A DNA stretch of 64,000 nt from Hydrogenophilales bacterium 16-64-46 (GCA_002281775.1 NCGY01000002.1:310001-374000), one strand, 5' to 3'. Numbered from the stretch's first letter, positions 22,705 to 32,757 are shown. Translations and numbers: made by a program. Notes: a model not told the origin generated them from the sequence alone.

Positions 22705-23966
22705 TGCGCACCCTGCAAATATGCGCCGCCGCCACCGTGGCCGCCACCCTGGCCGGCGCCGCCCTGCACCAGACCCTGCCGGCGGCGCTCGCCGGTATCG
22801 ACGCGCCTGCCGACCGGGGTGCCGTACAGGACTGGGTGTACGGCGTGCTGCGCTGGCGCGGCCGGCTCGATTTCTGGCTCGATCGCTTGCTGGACAAGCC
22901 GCTGACCGACCCCGCGCTGGGTGAGCTGCTGCGCATTTCGCTCTACCAGCTGGCCTTCACCCGTGCCAAGCCGTTTGTTGTGGTCAACGAGGCGGTCGCG
23001 GCGGCGGGCACTGGCTGGCGGCGTGGGCTGGCCAACGCCGTCCTGCGCAATTTCCAGCGCCGGCGCAGCGAACTCGACGCCGCCGCGCTGCAGGACGAAG
23101 GTGCACGCTGGTCGCATCCGGCGTGGTGGGTCGCCCGGCTCAGGCGAGACCATCCGCACGAATGGCAGGCGATCCTCGACGCCAGCCTTGCCCATCCGCC
23201 GTTCACGCTCCGGGTCAACGCGCGTCACGGCAGCGTGGCGGATACTCTGGCCGAACTCGCCGCCGCCGGATTCGACGCGCGCCAGACCGGGCCGGACGCG
23301 GTGACGCTGGAACGCGCCGTCGCGGTGGCCCGGTTGCCGGGCTTTGCCGAGGGCCGTGTGTCGGTGCAGGACGCCGGCGCGCAGTGGGCCGCGCGACTGC
23401 TCGACCCACAAGCCGGGATGCGGGTACTCGACGCCTGTGCCGCGCCCGGCGGTAAGACCGGCCATCTGCTCGAATATGCCTGCGACCTTGATTTGACCGC
23501 GCTCGATGCCGATCCGGCGCGGCTGGTGCGCGTGCGCGAAAACCTCGACCGGCTGGGGCTGGCCGCGACATTGCTGGCTGGCGACGCCGCTCAGCCGGCC
23601 GGCTGGTGGGACGGCTGCGCCTACGACCGCATCCTCGCCGACGTGCCGTGTTCGGCCTCGGGTGTGGTGCGCCGCAACCCCGACATCAAATGGCTGCGGC
23701 GGCCGGAGGACCTCGCGGGCTTTGCCCGCCAGCAGGCCGCGATTCTCGATGCGCTCTGGCCGCTGCTCGCCCCCGGTGGTACATTGCTTTACGCCACCTG
23801 TTCGATCTTCCGCGAGGAGAACGACGATCAGGTGGCGGCGTTTCTCGCGCGTCACCCGGGCCGCGCCGAACGACGTTCACTGCCTGAACCCCTGACCGAC
23901 GGATCGCTCCTGCCCCATGCCGAGCACGATGGCTTCTACTACGCGCTGCTTGCCAAGCCTGTCTGA
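22704..23966 (+). CDS. rsmB: 16S rRNA (cytosine-967-C5)-methyltransferase
   Basis: RsmB (Sun/Fmu) methylates C967 of 16S rRNA. The 420-residue protein has an N-terminal NusB-like RNA-binding domain (about 1-140) and a SAM methyltransferase domain. The latter shows VLDACAAPGGKTGHLLEY, the catalytic motif DVPCSASGVVRRNPDIKW and YATCSIFREEND with the second Cys. The start at 22704 overlaps the preceding stop (TGATG) and begins at the NusB-like domain. Confidence 0.96.
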   Translation: MRTLQICAAATVAATLAGAALHQTLPAALAGIDAPADRGAVQDWVYGVLRWRGRLDFWLDRLLDKPLTDPALGELLRISLYQLAFTRAKPFVVVNEAVAAAGTGWRRGLANAVLRNFQRRRSELDAAALQDEGARWSHPAWWVARLRRDHPHEWQAILDASLAHPPFTLRVNARHGSVADTLAELAAAGFDARQTGPDAVTLERAVAVARLPGFAEGRVSVQDAGAQWAARLLDPQAGMRVLDACAAPGGKTGHLLEYACDLDLTALDADPARLVRVRENLDRLGLAATLLAGDAAQPAGWWDGCAYDRILADVPCSASGVVRRNPDIKWLRRPEDLAGFARQQAAILDALWPLLAPGGTLLYATCSIFREENDDQVAAFLARHPGRAERRSLPEPLTDGSLLPHAEHDGFYYALLAKPV

Positions 23967-24537
23967 GGCGCTTCGCAGCCTGGCCGGGCTTTGCCTCGCG
24001 TGTTGCCTGACGGCGCTGGCGCACGCCGGCGACGCCACCGAGGTGAAGAACGCGAGCGTGGTCGCCACCGCGCAGGGCTACCAGCTCGACGCCGAACTCT
24101 CGCTTGCGCCCAATCCCACGCTGGTCGACGCGCTGGAGCGCGGCGTGCACCTGCACTTCCTGCTCGAGCTCGATATCAGCCGCCCGCGCGGCTGGTGGTG
24201 GTTCGACGAAAACATCGCTTCGCCCACGCGCAAGCTGCATCTGTATTACCACCTGCTGCTGCGCCGCTACGTCGTCGAAACCGGCTACACCACGCGCACC
24301 GTGGCGAGCCTCGCCGACGCGCTGGCCCTGCTCGGCCGGGTCGACGACTGGCAGATCCTCGAACGCGGCGCGCTCAAACCCGGCCAGCGCTACGACGCCC
24401 GGCTGCGCTTGCGCCTCGATACCACGCAGCTGCCCAAGACGCTGTCGATCGGCGCGGTCACCAGCGACAAATGGGCGCTCGCCACGCCTTGGCACAGCTG
24501 GTCGTTCGAGGCCCCTGCCCTGCCCTCCCAACCCTGA
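23917..24537 (+). CDS. DUF4390 domain protein
   Basis: The 206-residue protein has a likely signal sequence (LCLACCLTALAHA). Its middle (LHFLLELDISRPRGWWWFDE, LYYHLLLRRYVVET) fits DUF4390, a family found next to ntrY-like kinases in betaproteobacteria. It overlaps the 3' end of rsmB by 50 bp in another frame and overlaps the kinase start by 1 bp. A periplasmic partner of the kinase is possible, but untested. Confidence 0.82.
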   Translation: MPSTMASTTRCLPSLSEALRSLAGLCLACCLTALAHAGDATEVKNASVVATAQGYQLDAELSLAPNPTLVDALERGVHLHFLLELDISRPRGWWWFDENIASPTRKLHLYYHLLLRRYVVETGYTTRTVASLADALALLGRVDDWQILERGALKPGQRYDARLRLRLDTTQLPKTLSIGAVTSDKWALATPWHSWSFEAPALPSQP

Positions 24538-26669
24538 TGCGCAGCCTCATCGTCCTGGCCTTCGTGGTGGGGCTCCTGCTCCTGACGCTGCTGTTTCAGG
24601 CGAGTGGCGACAGCGCGGGGTTTTCCGACAGCCTGCCGATCCTGTTTCTCGGCGGCAGCGTGCTCGGCGGCGTGCTGCTCGGCCTGCTCGGGTGGCGCAT
24701 GTGGTGGCTGCAAAAGCGGATCCGGCGCGGCGTCTTCGGGGCCAAGCTCACGCTCAAGCTGCTGCTCATGTTCGGCGTCGTCGCCCTGCTGCCGGTGCTG
24801 ATGGTGTATGGCGCGTCGGTGTTCTTCCTCAACCGCTCCATCGAAACCTGGTTTGACGTGCGCGTCGACAACGCGCTGGCCTCGGGCGTGAACCTCGGCC
24901 AGGCCGCGCTCGACGACCTGCTGCAGGACCTGGACAAGAAGGCCCAGCGCATCGCTCTGAGCCTGTCCGACGAAGGCGCGGGCTCCATGATCACCGCGCT
25001 GTCCACCCTGCGCGAACAGAGCGCGGTGCAGGAGCTCACCCTGTTCGACGAACGCGGCGGCCTGGTCGCCCACGTCGGCGGCGAGCGCGGCACCCTGCTG
25101 CCCCTGCTGCCCGACCGCACACTGCTCTGGCAGGTGCGCCAGCAGCAACCCTATAGCGGCATCGAGGAAGCGGGCGACCGGGGACTCGTGATGCGCGTGC
25201 TGGTACCGGTCTACACCGCGTCGTTCAGCGGCGAGACGCGGGTGCTGCAACTGGTGCAGCCGGTACCCGCCAGTCTGGCGCGTGATGCGCAGGCGGTGCA
25301 GGAGGCCTATCGCGAATACCAGCAAATTTCGCTGTCGCGGCTGGGCCTCAAGCGCATCTACGGCGCGGCGCTGACGCTGACCCTGCTGCTGGCGCTGTTG
25401 CTCACCTTTGTCATCGCCTATCTTTTGTCGGACCGGCTGGGCGCGCCACTGCGCACGCTGGCGCGCGGCACCCGCGCGGTGGCGAAGGGCGATTTTTCGC
25501 AGATGCCCTCAGTGGCCAGCCGCGACGAACTCGGTGTGCTGATCCAGTCGTTCAACCGCATGACGCGCCAGCTCTCCGAAGCGCGCGAGGAAGTGGCGCA
25601 GAACCACCAGGAAACCGAACAGGCCAAGGCCTTCCTCGAACGGGTGCTGGCCAATCTTTCCTCCGGCGTGGTGGTGCTCGACGAAGACCAGCGTATCCGC
25701 ACCGCCAACAGCGCGGCTTCGCAGATACTCGGCGCGCCGGTGGGCGAACTGGAAGGCCGTCTGCTCGTCGCGCTGGGCGTGCCGCAGAGTCCGCTGCGTG
25801 CTTTCGGCGAGACGGTGGCAAAGCGTTTTGCCGAACAGGCCGGGGAATGGAGCGAGCAGATCGATTACACCGAGCACGGTGACAAGCAAGCCCTATTGTT
25901 GCGCGGTACGCATCTGCCGGCCGGCGTCGAGCGCGGCTACGTGCTGGTGTTCGACGACATGACCAAGCTCATCGACGCCGAGCGCAACGCCGCCTGGAGC
26001 GAGGTGGCGCGCCGGCTGGCGCACGAGATCAAGAACCCGCTCACGCCCATCCAGCTCTCGGCCGAGCGCATCGCCCGCAAGCTCGGCGGCAAGCTCGCAC
26101 CGCCCGACGTCGAGTTCCTCGAGCGCGCCACCCAGACCATCGTCAACCAGGTGGCGGCGATGAAGAGCATGGTCGACGCCTTTGCCGGCTACGCGCGGAT
26201 GCCGCGCGCCAAGCTCGCCCCGCTCGACCTCAACGCGCTGGTGCGCGAGATTCTCGCCCTCTACGACGGCAAATCCCTGGGACTGGAACTGCATCTCGAC
26301 CCCGCGCTGCCGCCGGTCGTCGGCGACTCCACATTATTGCGTCAGGTGATTCATAATCTGTTGCAAAATGCGCAGGACGCGCTGGCGGATCATGCCGCGC
26401 CGCGCGTCGAAGTGAGCACCAGCCTGAGCGCGGATGCGGTGTGTCTGGCGGTAAACGATAATGGCGGCGGATTTCCGGAGCACCTGATGGCACGGCTGTT
26501 CGAGCCCTATGCGACGACCAAGGCGAAGGGCACGGGACTCGGGCTCGCCATCGTCAAGAAGATCGTGGAAGAACATCAAGGCAGGATACAGATCGAGAAC
26601 CTGAAAACCGGCGGCGCGGCGATCCGCATCGCGCTGCCGCTACACCAGGCAAACGGGGGACACACGTGA
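24537..26669 (+). CDS. Membrane sensor histidine kinase, NtrY-like
   Basis: The 710-residue protein has two N-terminal membrane helices plus a third after a periplasmic domain (about 95-275), then HAMP, PAS, HisKA and HATPase_c. The phospho-accepting His496 lies in ARRLAHEIKNPLTP. The ATP-binding motifs are VNDNGGGFP and GTGLGLAIVKKI. It is coupled by a 4-bp overlap to the NtrX-like regulator. NtrY kinases respond to nitrogen or redox state in other proteobacteria; the signal here is unknown. Confidence 0.92.
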   Translation: MRSLIVLAFVVGLLLLTLLFQASGDSAGFSDSLPILFLGGSVLGGVLLGLLGWRMWWLQKRIRRGVFGAKLTLKLLLMFGVVALLPVLMVYGASVFFLNRSIETWFDVRVDNALASGVNLGQAALDDLLQDLDKKAQRIALSLSDEGAGSMITALSTLREQSAVQELTLFDERGGLVAHVGGERGTLLPLLPDRTLLWQVRQQQPYSGIEEAGDRGLVMRVLVPVYTASFSGETRVLQLVQPVPASLARDAQAVQEAYREYQQISLSRLGLKRIYGAALTLTLLLALLLTFVIAYLLSDRLGAPLRTLARGTRAVAKGDFSQMPSVASRDELGVLIQSFNRMTRQLSEAREEVAQNHQETEQAKAFLERVLANLSSGVVVLDEDQRIRTANSAASQILGAPVGELEGRLLVALGVPQSPLRAFGETVAKRFAEQAGEWSEQIDYTEHGDKQALLLRGTHLPAGVERGYVLVFDDMTKLIDAERNAAWSEVARRLAHEIKNPLTPIQLSAERIARKLGGKLAPPDVEFLERATQTIVNQVAAMKSMVDAFAGYARMPRAKLAPLDLNALVREILALYDGKSLGLELHLDPALPPVVGDSTLLRQVIHNLLQNAQDALADHAAPRVEVSTSLSADAVCLAVNDNGGGFPEHLMARLFEPYATTKAKGTGLGLAIVKKIVEEHQGRIQIENLKTGGAAIRIALPLHQANGGHT

Positions 26670-27940
26670 GCGGGCATATTCTCGTCGTCGACGACGAAGT
26701 GGGCATACGCGAATTGCTGTCGGAAATCCTCACCGACGAGGGCTACGACGTGCATCTCGCAGAAAACGCCGAGGCGGCGCGCGCCTTTCGCGCCCAGCGC
26801 CGCCCCGATCTCGTCCTCCTGGACATCTGGATGCCGGACACCGACGGCGTCACCCTGCTCAAGGAGTGGGGGGCCGGCGGGCAGCTCACCATGCCGGTGG
26901 TGATGATGTCCGGCCACGGCACCATCGATACCGCCGTCGAGGCGACCAAGCTCGGCGCGGTCGACTTCCTTGAAAAGCCGGTTGCGCTGGCCAAGCTCAT
27001 CGACGCGGTCGGCAAGGCGATCAAGCGCGGCTTGACCCCGCCCCGCCGGATGCCGGGCATGGACCTCAGCGGCCTCGGCCGCAGTCCGCAGGTGCTGGAG
27101 CTGAAAAAGCGCCTCACCCAGATTGCGGGCAACACCGCCCCGGTGCTGCTGCTCGGCGAGCCCGGCTGCGGCTTCGATATATGCGCGCAGTTCCTGCACC
27201 AGCCGGCCAGCGCCTGGGTGGAGATCAAGGACCGCGCGCGGCTGGTGTCCGACCCGCTGGGCTTCGTTGAAAGCCTGGGCAACGGCACGCTCTTTTTGCC
27301 CGACGTGTGCGACCTCGCCCGGCTGGAACAGAAAGGCCTGTCGCTGCTGCTCGATCGTATCGAAGGCAGCGGCGCGCGTCTGGTCTGCGCCAGCGGCAGG
27401 AGCCTCGACGCTATGGTGGCGGCCGGCGAGTTCGACAGCCGGCTCTACTACCGGCTCTCCAGCCTCGCCATCCAGGTGCCGCCGCTGCGCGAGCACCGCG
27501 AGGACGTGCCCGACATCGCCAACTACATGCTCGTGCAGATGATCGAGGCGGGCGAGAGCCCGGTACGTCGGCTGACCACGCCGGCCATGAACCAGCTGCG
27601 CAACTTTGACTGGCCCGGCAACCTGCCGCAGCTGAACAACGTGGTGCGCACGCTGGCGGTGACCGCGCTGTCAGGGGAAATCGACGCCGCCGACGTCAAC
27701 CGCGTGCTGGCACCGATGAAGCAGACCGCCCCCGCCGTCGCCCACGGCATTCCGCTCGACATTCCGCTGCGCGAGGCGCGCGATGCCTTCGAGCGCCTGT
27801 ATTTCGAGCACCTCATCCAGCAGGAAGGCGGCAGCATGACCCGGGTGGCCGACAAGTCCGGCCTCGAACGCACGCACCTCTACCGCAAGCTCAAGCAGCT
27901 CAATATCCGCCATGGCCGCCGGCTCGACGAAGAGTTGTGA
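26666..27940 (+). CDS. NtrX-like response regulator with a degenerate AAA+ domain
   Basis: A complete receiver domain (DD9-10, Asp53 in LLDIWMPD, Lys in FLEKP) is followed by a sigma-54 activator-type domain that has lost its key residues. The P-loop position reads GEPGCGFD (164-171) with no Lys; the Walker B position reads FLPDVCD instead of FLDEIGD; the GAFTGA loop is absent. A Fis-type HTH remains at the C-terminus (MTRVADKSGLERTHLYRKLKQL). It likely binds DNA under control of the adjacent kinase but cannot hydrolyse ATP or activate sigma-54 RNA polymerase. GTG start at 26666 overlapping the kinase stop. Confidence 0.88.
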   Translation: MSGHILVVDDEVGIRELLSEILTDEGYDVHLAENAEAARAFRAQRRPDLVLLDIWMPDTDGVTLLKEWGAGGQLTMPVVMMSGHGTIDTAVEATKLGAVDFLEKPVALAKLIDAVGKAIKRGLTPPRRMPGMDLSGLGRSPQVLELKKRLTQIAGNTAPVLLLGEPGCGFDICAQFLHQPASAWVEIKDRARLVSDPLGFVESLGNGTLFLPDVCDLARLEQKGLSLLLDRIEGSGARLVCASGRSLDAMVAAGEFDSRLYYRLSSLAIQVPPLREHREDVPDIANYMLVQMIEAGESPVRRLTTPAMNQLRNFDWPGNLPQLNNVVRTLAVTALSGEIDAADVNRVLAPMKQTAPAVAHGIPLDIPLREARDAFERLYFEHLIQQEGGSMTRVADKSGLERTHLYRKLKQLNIRHGRRLDEEL

Positions 27941-28033
27941 GATGTCGACCGGCATGGCTGACAAACGACCCTCGACGGGTGGCAAGGCTGCCGTTTTCCG
28001 CCTCGCCCCTCGCCCCTTCCCCCTAGCCGCACA

Positions 28034-29407
28034 ATGAAAATCATCATCCTCGGTGCCGGCCAGGTGGGGGCCAACCTCGCCGAAAGCCTGGTCGCCGAAA
28101 ACAACGACATCACGGTCATCGACCTCGATCTTGCCCGGCTGGCGCTGCTGCAGGACCGCTTCGACCTGCGCACCGTGCGCGGGCACGCCGCGCATCCGTC
28201 CATCCTGCGCATGGCTGGCGCGGAAGACGCCGACATGCTGGTGGCGGTGACGCAAAGCGACGAGACCAATCTGGTCGCCTGCCGGCTGGCGGCCACGCTG
28301 TTCAACGTGCCGACGCGCATAGCGCGGATCCGCTCAATCGACTTCCTTGATGCGGAAAGCGGGTTTCTCGCCGAACATTTCGGCGTCGACCACATCATCA
28401 GCCCCGAGCAGGAAGTGACCGACACCCTGCGTCGGCTGATCGAGCACCCCGAGGCCCTACAGGTGCTCGACTTTGCCGACGGCAAGGTGCGGCTGGTGGC
28501 GGTGCGCGCCTACCACGGCGGTCCGCTGGTTGGCCATGAGCTGCAGGACATCCGCCGCCACATGCCCGAGATCGACTGCCGCGTGGCGGCCATCTACCGG
28601 CGCGACCGCGGCATCGTGCCCAAGGGCATCACGGTCATCGAGCCCAACGACGAGGTGTTCTTCATCGCCGGGCGCAAGGACATTCCGACGGTGATGCGCG
28701 AGCTGCGCAGCATGGAGCGCCCGGTCAAGCGCGTGATGATCGCCGGCGGCGGCAACATCGGTCGCCGGCTCGCTGCCCGCCTGGAGCGCGACTACGAGGT
28801 GAAGCTCATCGACCACAACAAGGCGGTGACCAACCAGCTGGCTGAAAAGCTCCACCGCACCCTGGTGCTCACCGGCGACGCCACCGACGAAGACCTGCTG
28901 GAGCAGGAAAACATCGAGTCTATGGACGTGTTCTGCGCGCTCACCAACGACGACGAGGACAACATCATGTCCGCGCTGCTCGCCAAGCGCATGGGTGCGC
29001 ACCGGGTGATTTCGCTGATCAATCGCTCGGCCTACGTGAACCTGGTGCAGGGCGGCGAGATCGACATCGCCATTTCGCCGGCGCAGGCCACGGTCGGGCC
29101 CCTGCTCTCCAAGATCCGGCGCGGCGACATGGCGGCGGTGCACTCCCTGCGGCGCGGCGCGGCCGAGGTGCTGGAAATCGTCGTGCACGGCGACTTCAAG
29201 ACCTCCAAGGTGGTGGGTCGCCGCATCGGCGACGTCGCGCTGCCCGACGGCGCGTCGATCGCGGCGGTGATCCGCGGCGAGGACGTGTTCATCGCCCATC
29301 ACGACACCCTGATCGAGGCGGAAGACCACCTCGTCGTGTTCGCACTCAACAAGCGCATCATTCCCAAGGTCGAAAAACTCTTCCAGGTCGGCTTCGGGTT
29401 CTTCTGA
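28034..29407 (+). CDS. trkA: Trk system potassium uptake protein TrkA
   Basis: Cytoplasmic NAD(H)-binding regulator of the Trk potassium channel. The 457-residue protein has two RCK units, each beginning with a Rossmann motif: MKIIILGAGQVGANLAESL, and RVMIAGGGNIGRRLA near residue 235. Each is followed by a TrkA_C domain. It lies just upstream of two TrkH pore genes. It begins 93 bases after the NtrX-like gene. Confidence 0.97.
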   Translation: MKIIILGAGQVGANLAESLVAENNDITVIDLDLARLALLQDRFDLRTVRGHAAHPSILRMAGAEDADMLVAVTQSDETNLVACRLAATLFNVPTRIARIRSIDFLDAESGFLAEHFGVDHIISPEQEVTDTLRRLIEHPEALQVLDFADGKVRLVAVRAYHGGPLVGHELQDIRRHMPEIDCRVAAIYRRDRGIVPKGITVIEPNDEVFFIAGRKDIPTVMRELRSMERPVKRVMIAGGGNIGRRLAARLERDYEVKLIDHNKAVTNQLAEKLHRTLVLTGDATDEDLLEQENIESMDVFCALTNDDEDNIMSALLAKRMGAHRVISLINRSAYVNLVQGGEIDIAISPAQATVGPLLSKIRRGDMAAVHSLRRGAAEVLEIVVHGDFKTSKVVGRRIGDVALPDGASIAAVIRGEDVFIAHHDTLIEAEDHLVVFALNKRIIPKVEKLFQVGFGFF

Positions 29408-29419
29408 CGCGCCCGCCCC

Positions 29420-30877
29420 ATGCAGCGCCTAGCCCCCGTCGTCCACGTCCTAGGCCTGGTCGTCCTGATCTTCTCCTTTGCCATGCTGGTGCCGCTGGCC
29501 ACGGCCTTGTTCGGCCATGACGCGGCGCAACACGCCTTCGACGAAGCCTTCCTCATCAGCCTGGGCATCGGTGCCATGTTATGGCTGGCGGGGCGGCGCT
29601 GGCGGCGCGAGCTCAAGACGCGCGACGGTTTCGTGCTGGTGCTGCTGGTGTGGACCGGGCTGCCGGCGGTGGCCACCCTGCCCTTCCTGATCTACGCGCC
29701 GGGCATGAGTTTCACCGACGTCTACTTCGAAACCATGTCCGGCCTGTCCACCACCGGGGCCACGGTGATGAGCGGGCTCGATACCCTGCCGCCCTCGCTC
29801 AACCTGTGGCGGCATCTGCTGAACTGGCTGGGCGGCATGGGCATCATCGTGCTGGCGGTGGCCATCCTGCCGCTGCTCGGTATCGGCGGCCGCCAGCTGC
29901 TGAAGGCTGAGCTGCCCGGGCCGATCAAGGACACCAAGCTCACCCCGCGCATCGCCGATACCGCCAAACTCCTGTGGGTGGTCTACGCGGCGATCACGCT
30001 GGCCTGCATCCTGGCGCTGCGGCTGGCGGGCATGAGCTGGTTCGACGCGGTCTGCCATGCGTTTGCGGCCCTGAGCCTGGGGGGCTTCTCCACGCACGAC
30101 GCCAGCGTGGGCTACTACGATTCGCCGCTGATCGAGGCGGTACTGATCGTCTTCATGCTGGTGGCGGCGCTCAACTTCGTCACCCACCTGCTCGCGTTCC
30201 GGCAGAAAAGCCTGCTGCCCTACCGCCGCGACCCGGAAGTGGTCGGCGTGCTCGGGCTGGTGTTCGTGAGTATCCTGGGCGTGAGTCTCTATGTCTGGCA
30301 GGCGGGCGTGTATCCCGAGTTTGTCACCGCCCTGCGCCACGTGAGCTTCAACCTCGTGTCGCTGGCCACCGACTGCGGCTTTGCCAGCGCAGACTTCAAC
30401 CAGTGGCCGATCTTCGCGCCGATGTGGATGCTGGCGCTGTCGTGTGTGACAGCCAGCTCGGGCTCCACCGGCGGCGGCCTCAAGATGATCCGCGCCGTGC
30501 TCATGTTCCGCCAGGGCGTGCGCGAACTGGAGCGCCAGCTGCATCCCGCCGCGCGCTTGCCGGTGAAGATCGGCGGCCACGCCGTGCCCAACCAGATCAT
30601 CTTCGCCATCCAGGCCTTCGTCATGATGTACGTGGCCACCGTGGTCGGCATGACGCTGGTGCTGCTGGCGAGCGGGCTCGACTTTCTCACCGCGTTTTCC
30701 GCTGTCATCGCCTGCATCAACAATGCCGGGCCGGGGCTGGGTGAAGTCGGGCCGGCGTCGAACTACGCCGGCCTGTCTGATTTCCAGACCTGGGCGCTCA
30801 CGCTCACCATGCTGCTCGGCCGGCTGGAGCTGTTCACGGTCTTTGTGCTGTTCACTCGCGCGTTCTGGCGCGGCTGA
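29420..30877 (+). CDS. trkH: Trk potassium transporter membrane subunit TrkH, first copy
   Basis: The 485-residue integral membrane protein has about ten helices and the four selectivity-filter repeats of TrkH/TrkG: MSGLSTTGATV, LSLGGFSTHD, LATDCGFASADFN and INNAGPGLGEVGP. The gap to trkA is 12 bases. A second, similar gene follows. Confidence 0.95.
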   Translation: MQRLAPVVHVLGLVVLIFSFAMLVPLATALFGHDAAQHAFDEAFLISLGIGAMLWLAGRRWRRELKTRDGFVLVLLVWTGLPAVATLPFLIYAPGMSFTDVYFETMSGLSTTGATVMSGLDTLPPSLNLWRHLLNWLGGMGIIVLAVAILPLLGIGGRQLLKAELPGPIKDTKLTPRIADTAKLLWVVYAAITLACILALRLAGMSWFDAVCHAFAALSLGGFSTHDASVGYYDSPLIEAVLIVFMLVAALNFVTHLLAFRQKSLLPYRRDPEVVGVLGLVFVSILGVSLYVWQAGVYPEFVTALRHVSFNLVSLATDCGFASADFNQWPIFAPMWMLALSCVTASSGSTGGGLKMIRAVLMFRQGVRELERQLHPAARLPVKIGGHAVPNQIIFAIQAFVMMYVATVVGMTLVLLASGLDFLTAFSAVIACINNAGPGLGEVGPASNYAGLSDFQTWALTLTMLLGRLELFTVFVLFTRAFWRG

Positions 30878-30910
30878 TGCGGTAGCATCCCGTTAGTCGC
30901 GAGTTTCGCC

Positions 30911-32368
30911 ATGTCTGCCATCCTGCCCGTCCTGCATATTTTTTCGAAGGTACTGATGCTCTTCGCCTTCGCCTTCCTGCTGCCGCTGGGGGTGTCGATC
31001 GCGCTCGACGACGGGGCGCAGCTGGCCTACGACGAAGCTATCCTGATCACCTTTTTCTCCGGCATGGCGCTGTGGCTCATATCGCGGCGCGGCAAGCGCG
31101 AACTGCACACGCGCGACGGCTTCCTGCTGGTGGTGATGATCTGGGCGCTGCTGCCGGTGTTTTCGGCGATTCCTCTGATGGTGTACCTGCCCGACCTGGC
31201 GTTCAACGAAGCCTATTTCGAGGCCGTATCAGGCCTGACGGCCACCGGGGCCACCGTGCTGTCCGGGCTCGACAGCCTGCCGCCCTCGATCAATATCTGG
31301 CGCACGCAGATGCACTGGATCGGCGGCATGGGCGTCATCGTGCTGGTCGTAGCCGTGCTGCCCATGCTCGGCGTCGGCGGCCGCCAGCTCTTCAAAGCCG
31401 AAACGCCCACGCCGATGAAGGACAGCAAGCTCACCCCGCGCATGGCCGAAACCGCCAAGGGCCTGTGGGTCGTGTATGCCCTCATCACCGTGATCTGCAT
31501 GCTGGCGCTGTGGGCTGGCGGCATGGACTGGATCGACGCCGTGGTGCACGGCTTCAGCGTCATGGGGCTGGGCGGCATGTCCTCGCACGACGCCAGCATG
31601 GCCTACTTCGATTCGCTGCGGCTGGAAATGATCGTCATGTTCTTCGCGCTGGTCGCCGGCGTCAGCTTTTCCACCCACTTCATGGCTTTCCGCATGAAGA
31701 GCTTCATGGCCTACCGGCTCGATGCCGAACTGCCCTGGTTCTTCGGCGTACTCGCCGTCAGCGCGCTGGGGCTGGCGGGCTATCTGCTCTACAAGGGCTT
31801 TTATCTGGATTTCCCCGAAGCCCTGCGCTTCGCCGCCTTCAACACCGTCTCGGTCGCCACCACCCTGGGCTTTTCCAGCACCGACTACAACGTCTGGCCC
31901 TACTTCGCGCCGTTGTGGATGTTGTTCTTGTCCAGCTTCGCCGCCAGTTCCGGCTCCACCGGCGGCGGCATCAAGATGCTGCGCGCCGTGCTGCTCAGCA
32001 AACAGCTCTACCGCGAGCTCATCAAGCTCATCCATCCCAACGCCGAAATCCACACCAAGATCGGCCGACAGGCGGTGCCGAACAAGATCATCTACGCCGT
32101 GCTGGCTTTTTTATTCGTATATGTCGCCTCGGTCGTCACCCTGTCCTTCGTGCTGTCTGCCTCGGGGCTCGACATCTTCACCTCCTTCACCGCCGTCGTC
32201 GCCATGGTCAACAACACCGGCCCCGGCCTCGGCCAGGTTGGCCCCGCCAGCACCTACGCCGTGCTCAACGACTTCCAGACCTGGGTGTGCAGCTTCGCCA
32301 TGCTGCTCGGCCGGCTGGAATTCTTCACCCTGCTGGTCGTGCTCACCCCCGTTTTCTGGAGAAAGTGA
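30911..32368 (+). CDS. trkH: Trk potassium transporter membrane subunit TrkH, second copy
   Basis: Also 485 residues, clearly homologous to the preceding gene over its whole length, with filter motifs VSGLTATGATV, MGLGGMSSHD, VATTLGFSSTDYN and VNNTGPGLGQVGP. The pair probably arose by tandem duplication and may form channels with different affinities sharing one TrkA. The stop overlaps the TPR gene (TGATG). Confidence 0.95.
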   Translation: MSAILPVLHIFSKVLMLFAFAFLLPLGVSIALDDGAQLAYDEAILITFFSGMALWLISRRGKRELHTRDGFLLVVMIWALLPVFSAIPLMVYLPDLAFNEAYFEAVSGLTATGATVLSGLDSLPPSINIWRTQMHWIGGMGVIVLVVAVLPMLGVGGRQLFKAETPTPMKDSKLTPRMAETAKGLWVVYALITVICMLALWAGGMDWIDAVVHGFSVMGLGGMSSHDASMAYFDSLRLEMIVMFFALVAGVSFSTHFMAFRMKSFMAYRLDAELPWFFGVLAVSALGLAGYLLYKGFYLDFPEALRFAAFNTVSVATTLGFSSTDYNVWPYFAPLWMLFLSSFAASSGSTGGGIKMLRAVLLSKQLYRELIKLIHPNAEIHTKIGRQAVPNKIIYAVLAFLFVYVASVVTLSFVLSASGLDIFTSFTAVVAMVNNTGPGLGQVGPASTYAVLNDFQTWVCSFAMLLGRLEFFTLLVVLTPVFWRK

Positions 32369-32697
32369 TGCCGTCGATCGCCGATTTCGAGAAGATGCTG
32401 GCTGCCGGACGCGACAACGCCCTGCTGCGGTTTTCGCTCGGCAACGAATACCTCAAGGCCGGCCAGCCGTTGGAGGCGGCCACGCACCTGCGCCGCGCCG
32501 TCGAACAGGACCCGAAGTATTCCGCCGCGTGGAAACTGCTCGGCCGCGCCCTGACCGAGGCCGAAGCCTGGGACGAGGCGCTGGCGGCCTACCGCGAAGG
32601 CATCGCCGTAGCCGAAGCGCGTGGCGACAAGCAGGCGGCGAAAGAGATGGGGGTGTTCATGCGGCGGATCGAAAAGCTGGGTGAAGCGGGCAGTTGA
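32368..32697 (+). CDS. Small tetratricopeptide-repeat protein
   Basis: The 109-residue protein contains two to three TPR helices pairs (LLRFSLGNEYLKAGQPLEAA, AAWKLLGRALTEAEAWDEAL). It has no signal peptide. It is coupled to the second trkH by a 1-base overlap. A protein-protein contact role is likely; the partner is unknown. The second R-M cassette begins just downstream, so this is the last gene of the ancestral run. Confidence 0.85.
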   Translation: MPSIADFEKMLAAGRDNALLRFSLGNEYLKAGQPLEAATHLRRAVEQDPKYSAAWKLLGRALTEAEAWDEALAAYREGIAVAEARGDKQAAKEMGVFMRRIEKLGEAGS

Positions 32698-32757
32698 AAT
32701 CGGGGTTTGTATTCCTCATGCGCTACTCGACCCTTGAGTCGTAATACACTCCAGCCG

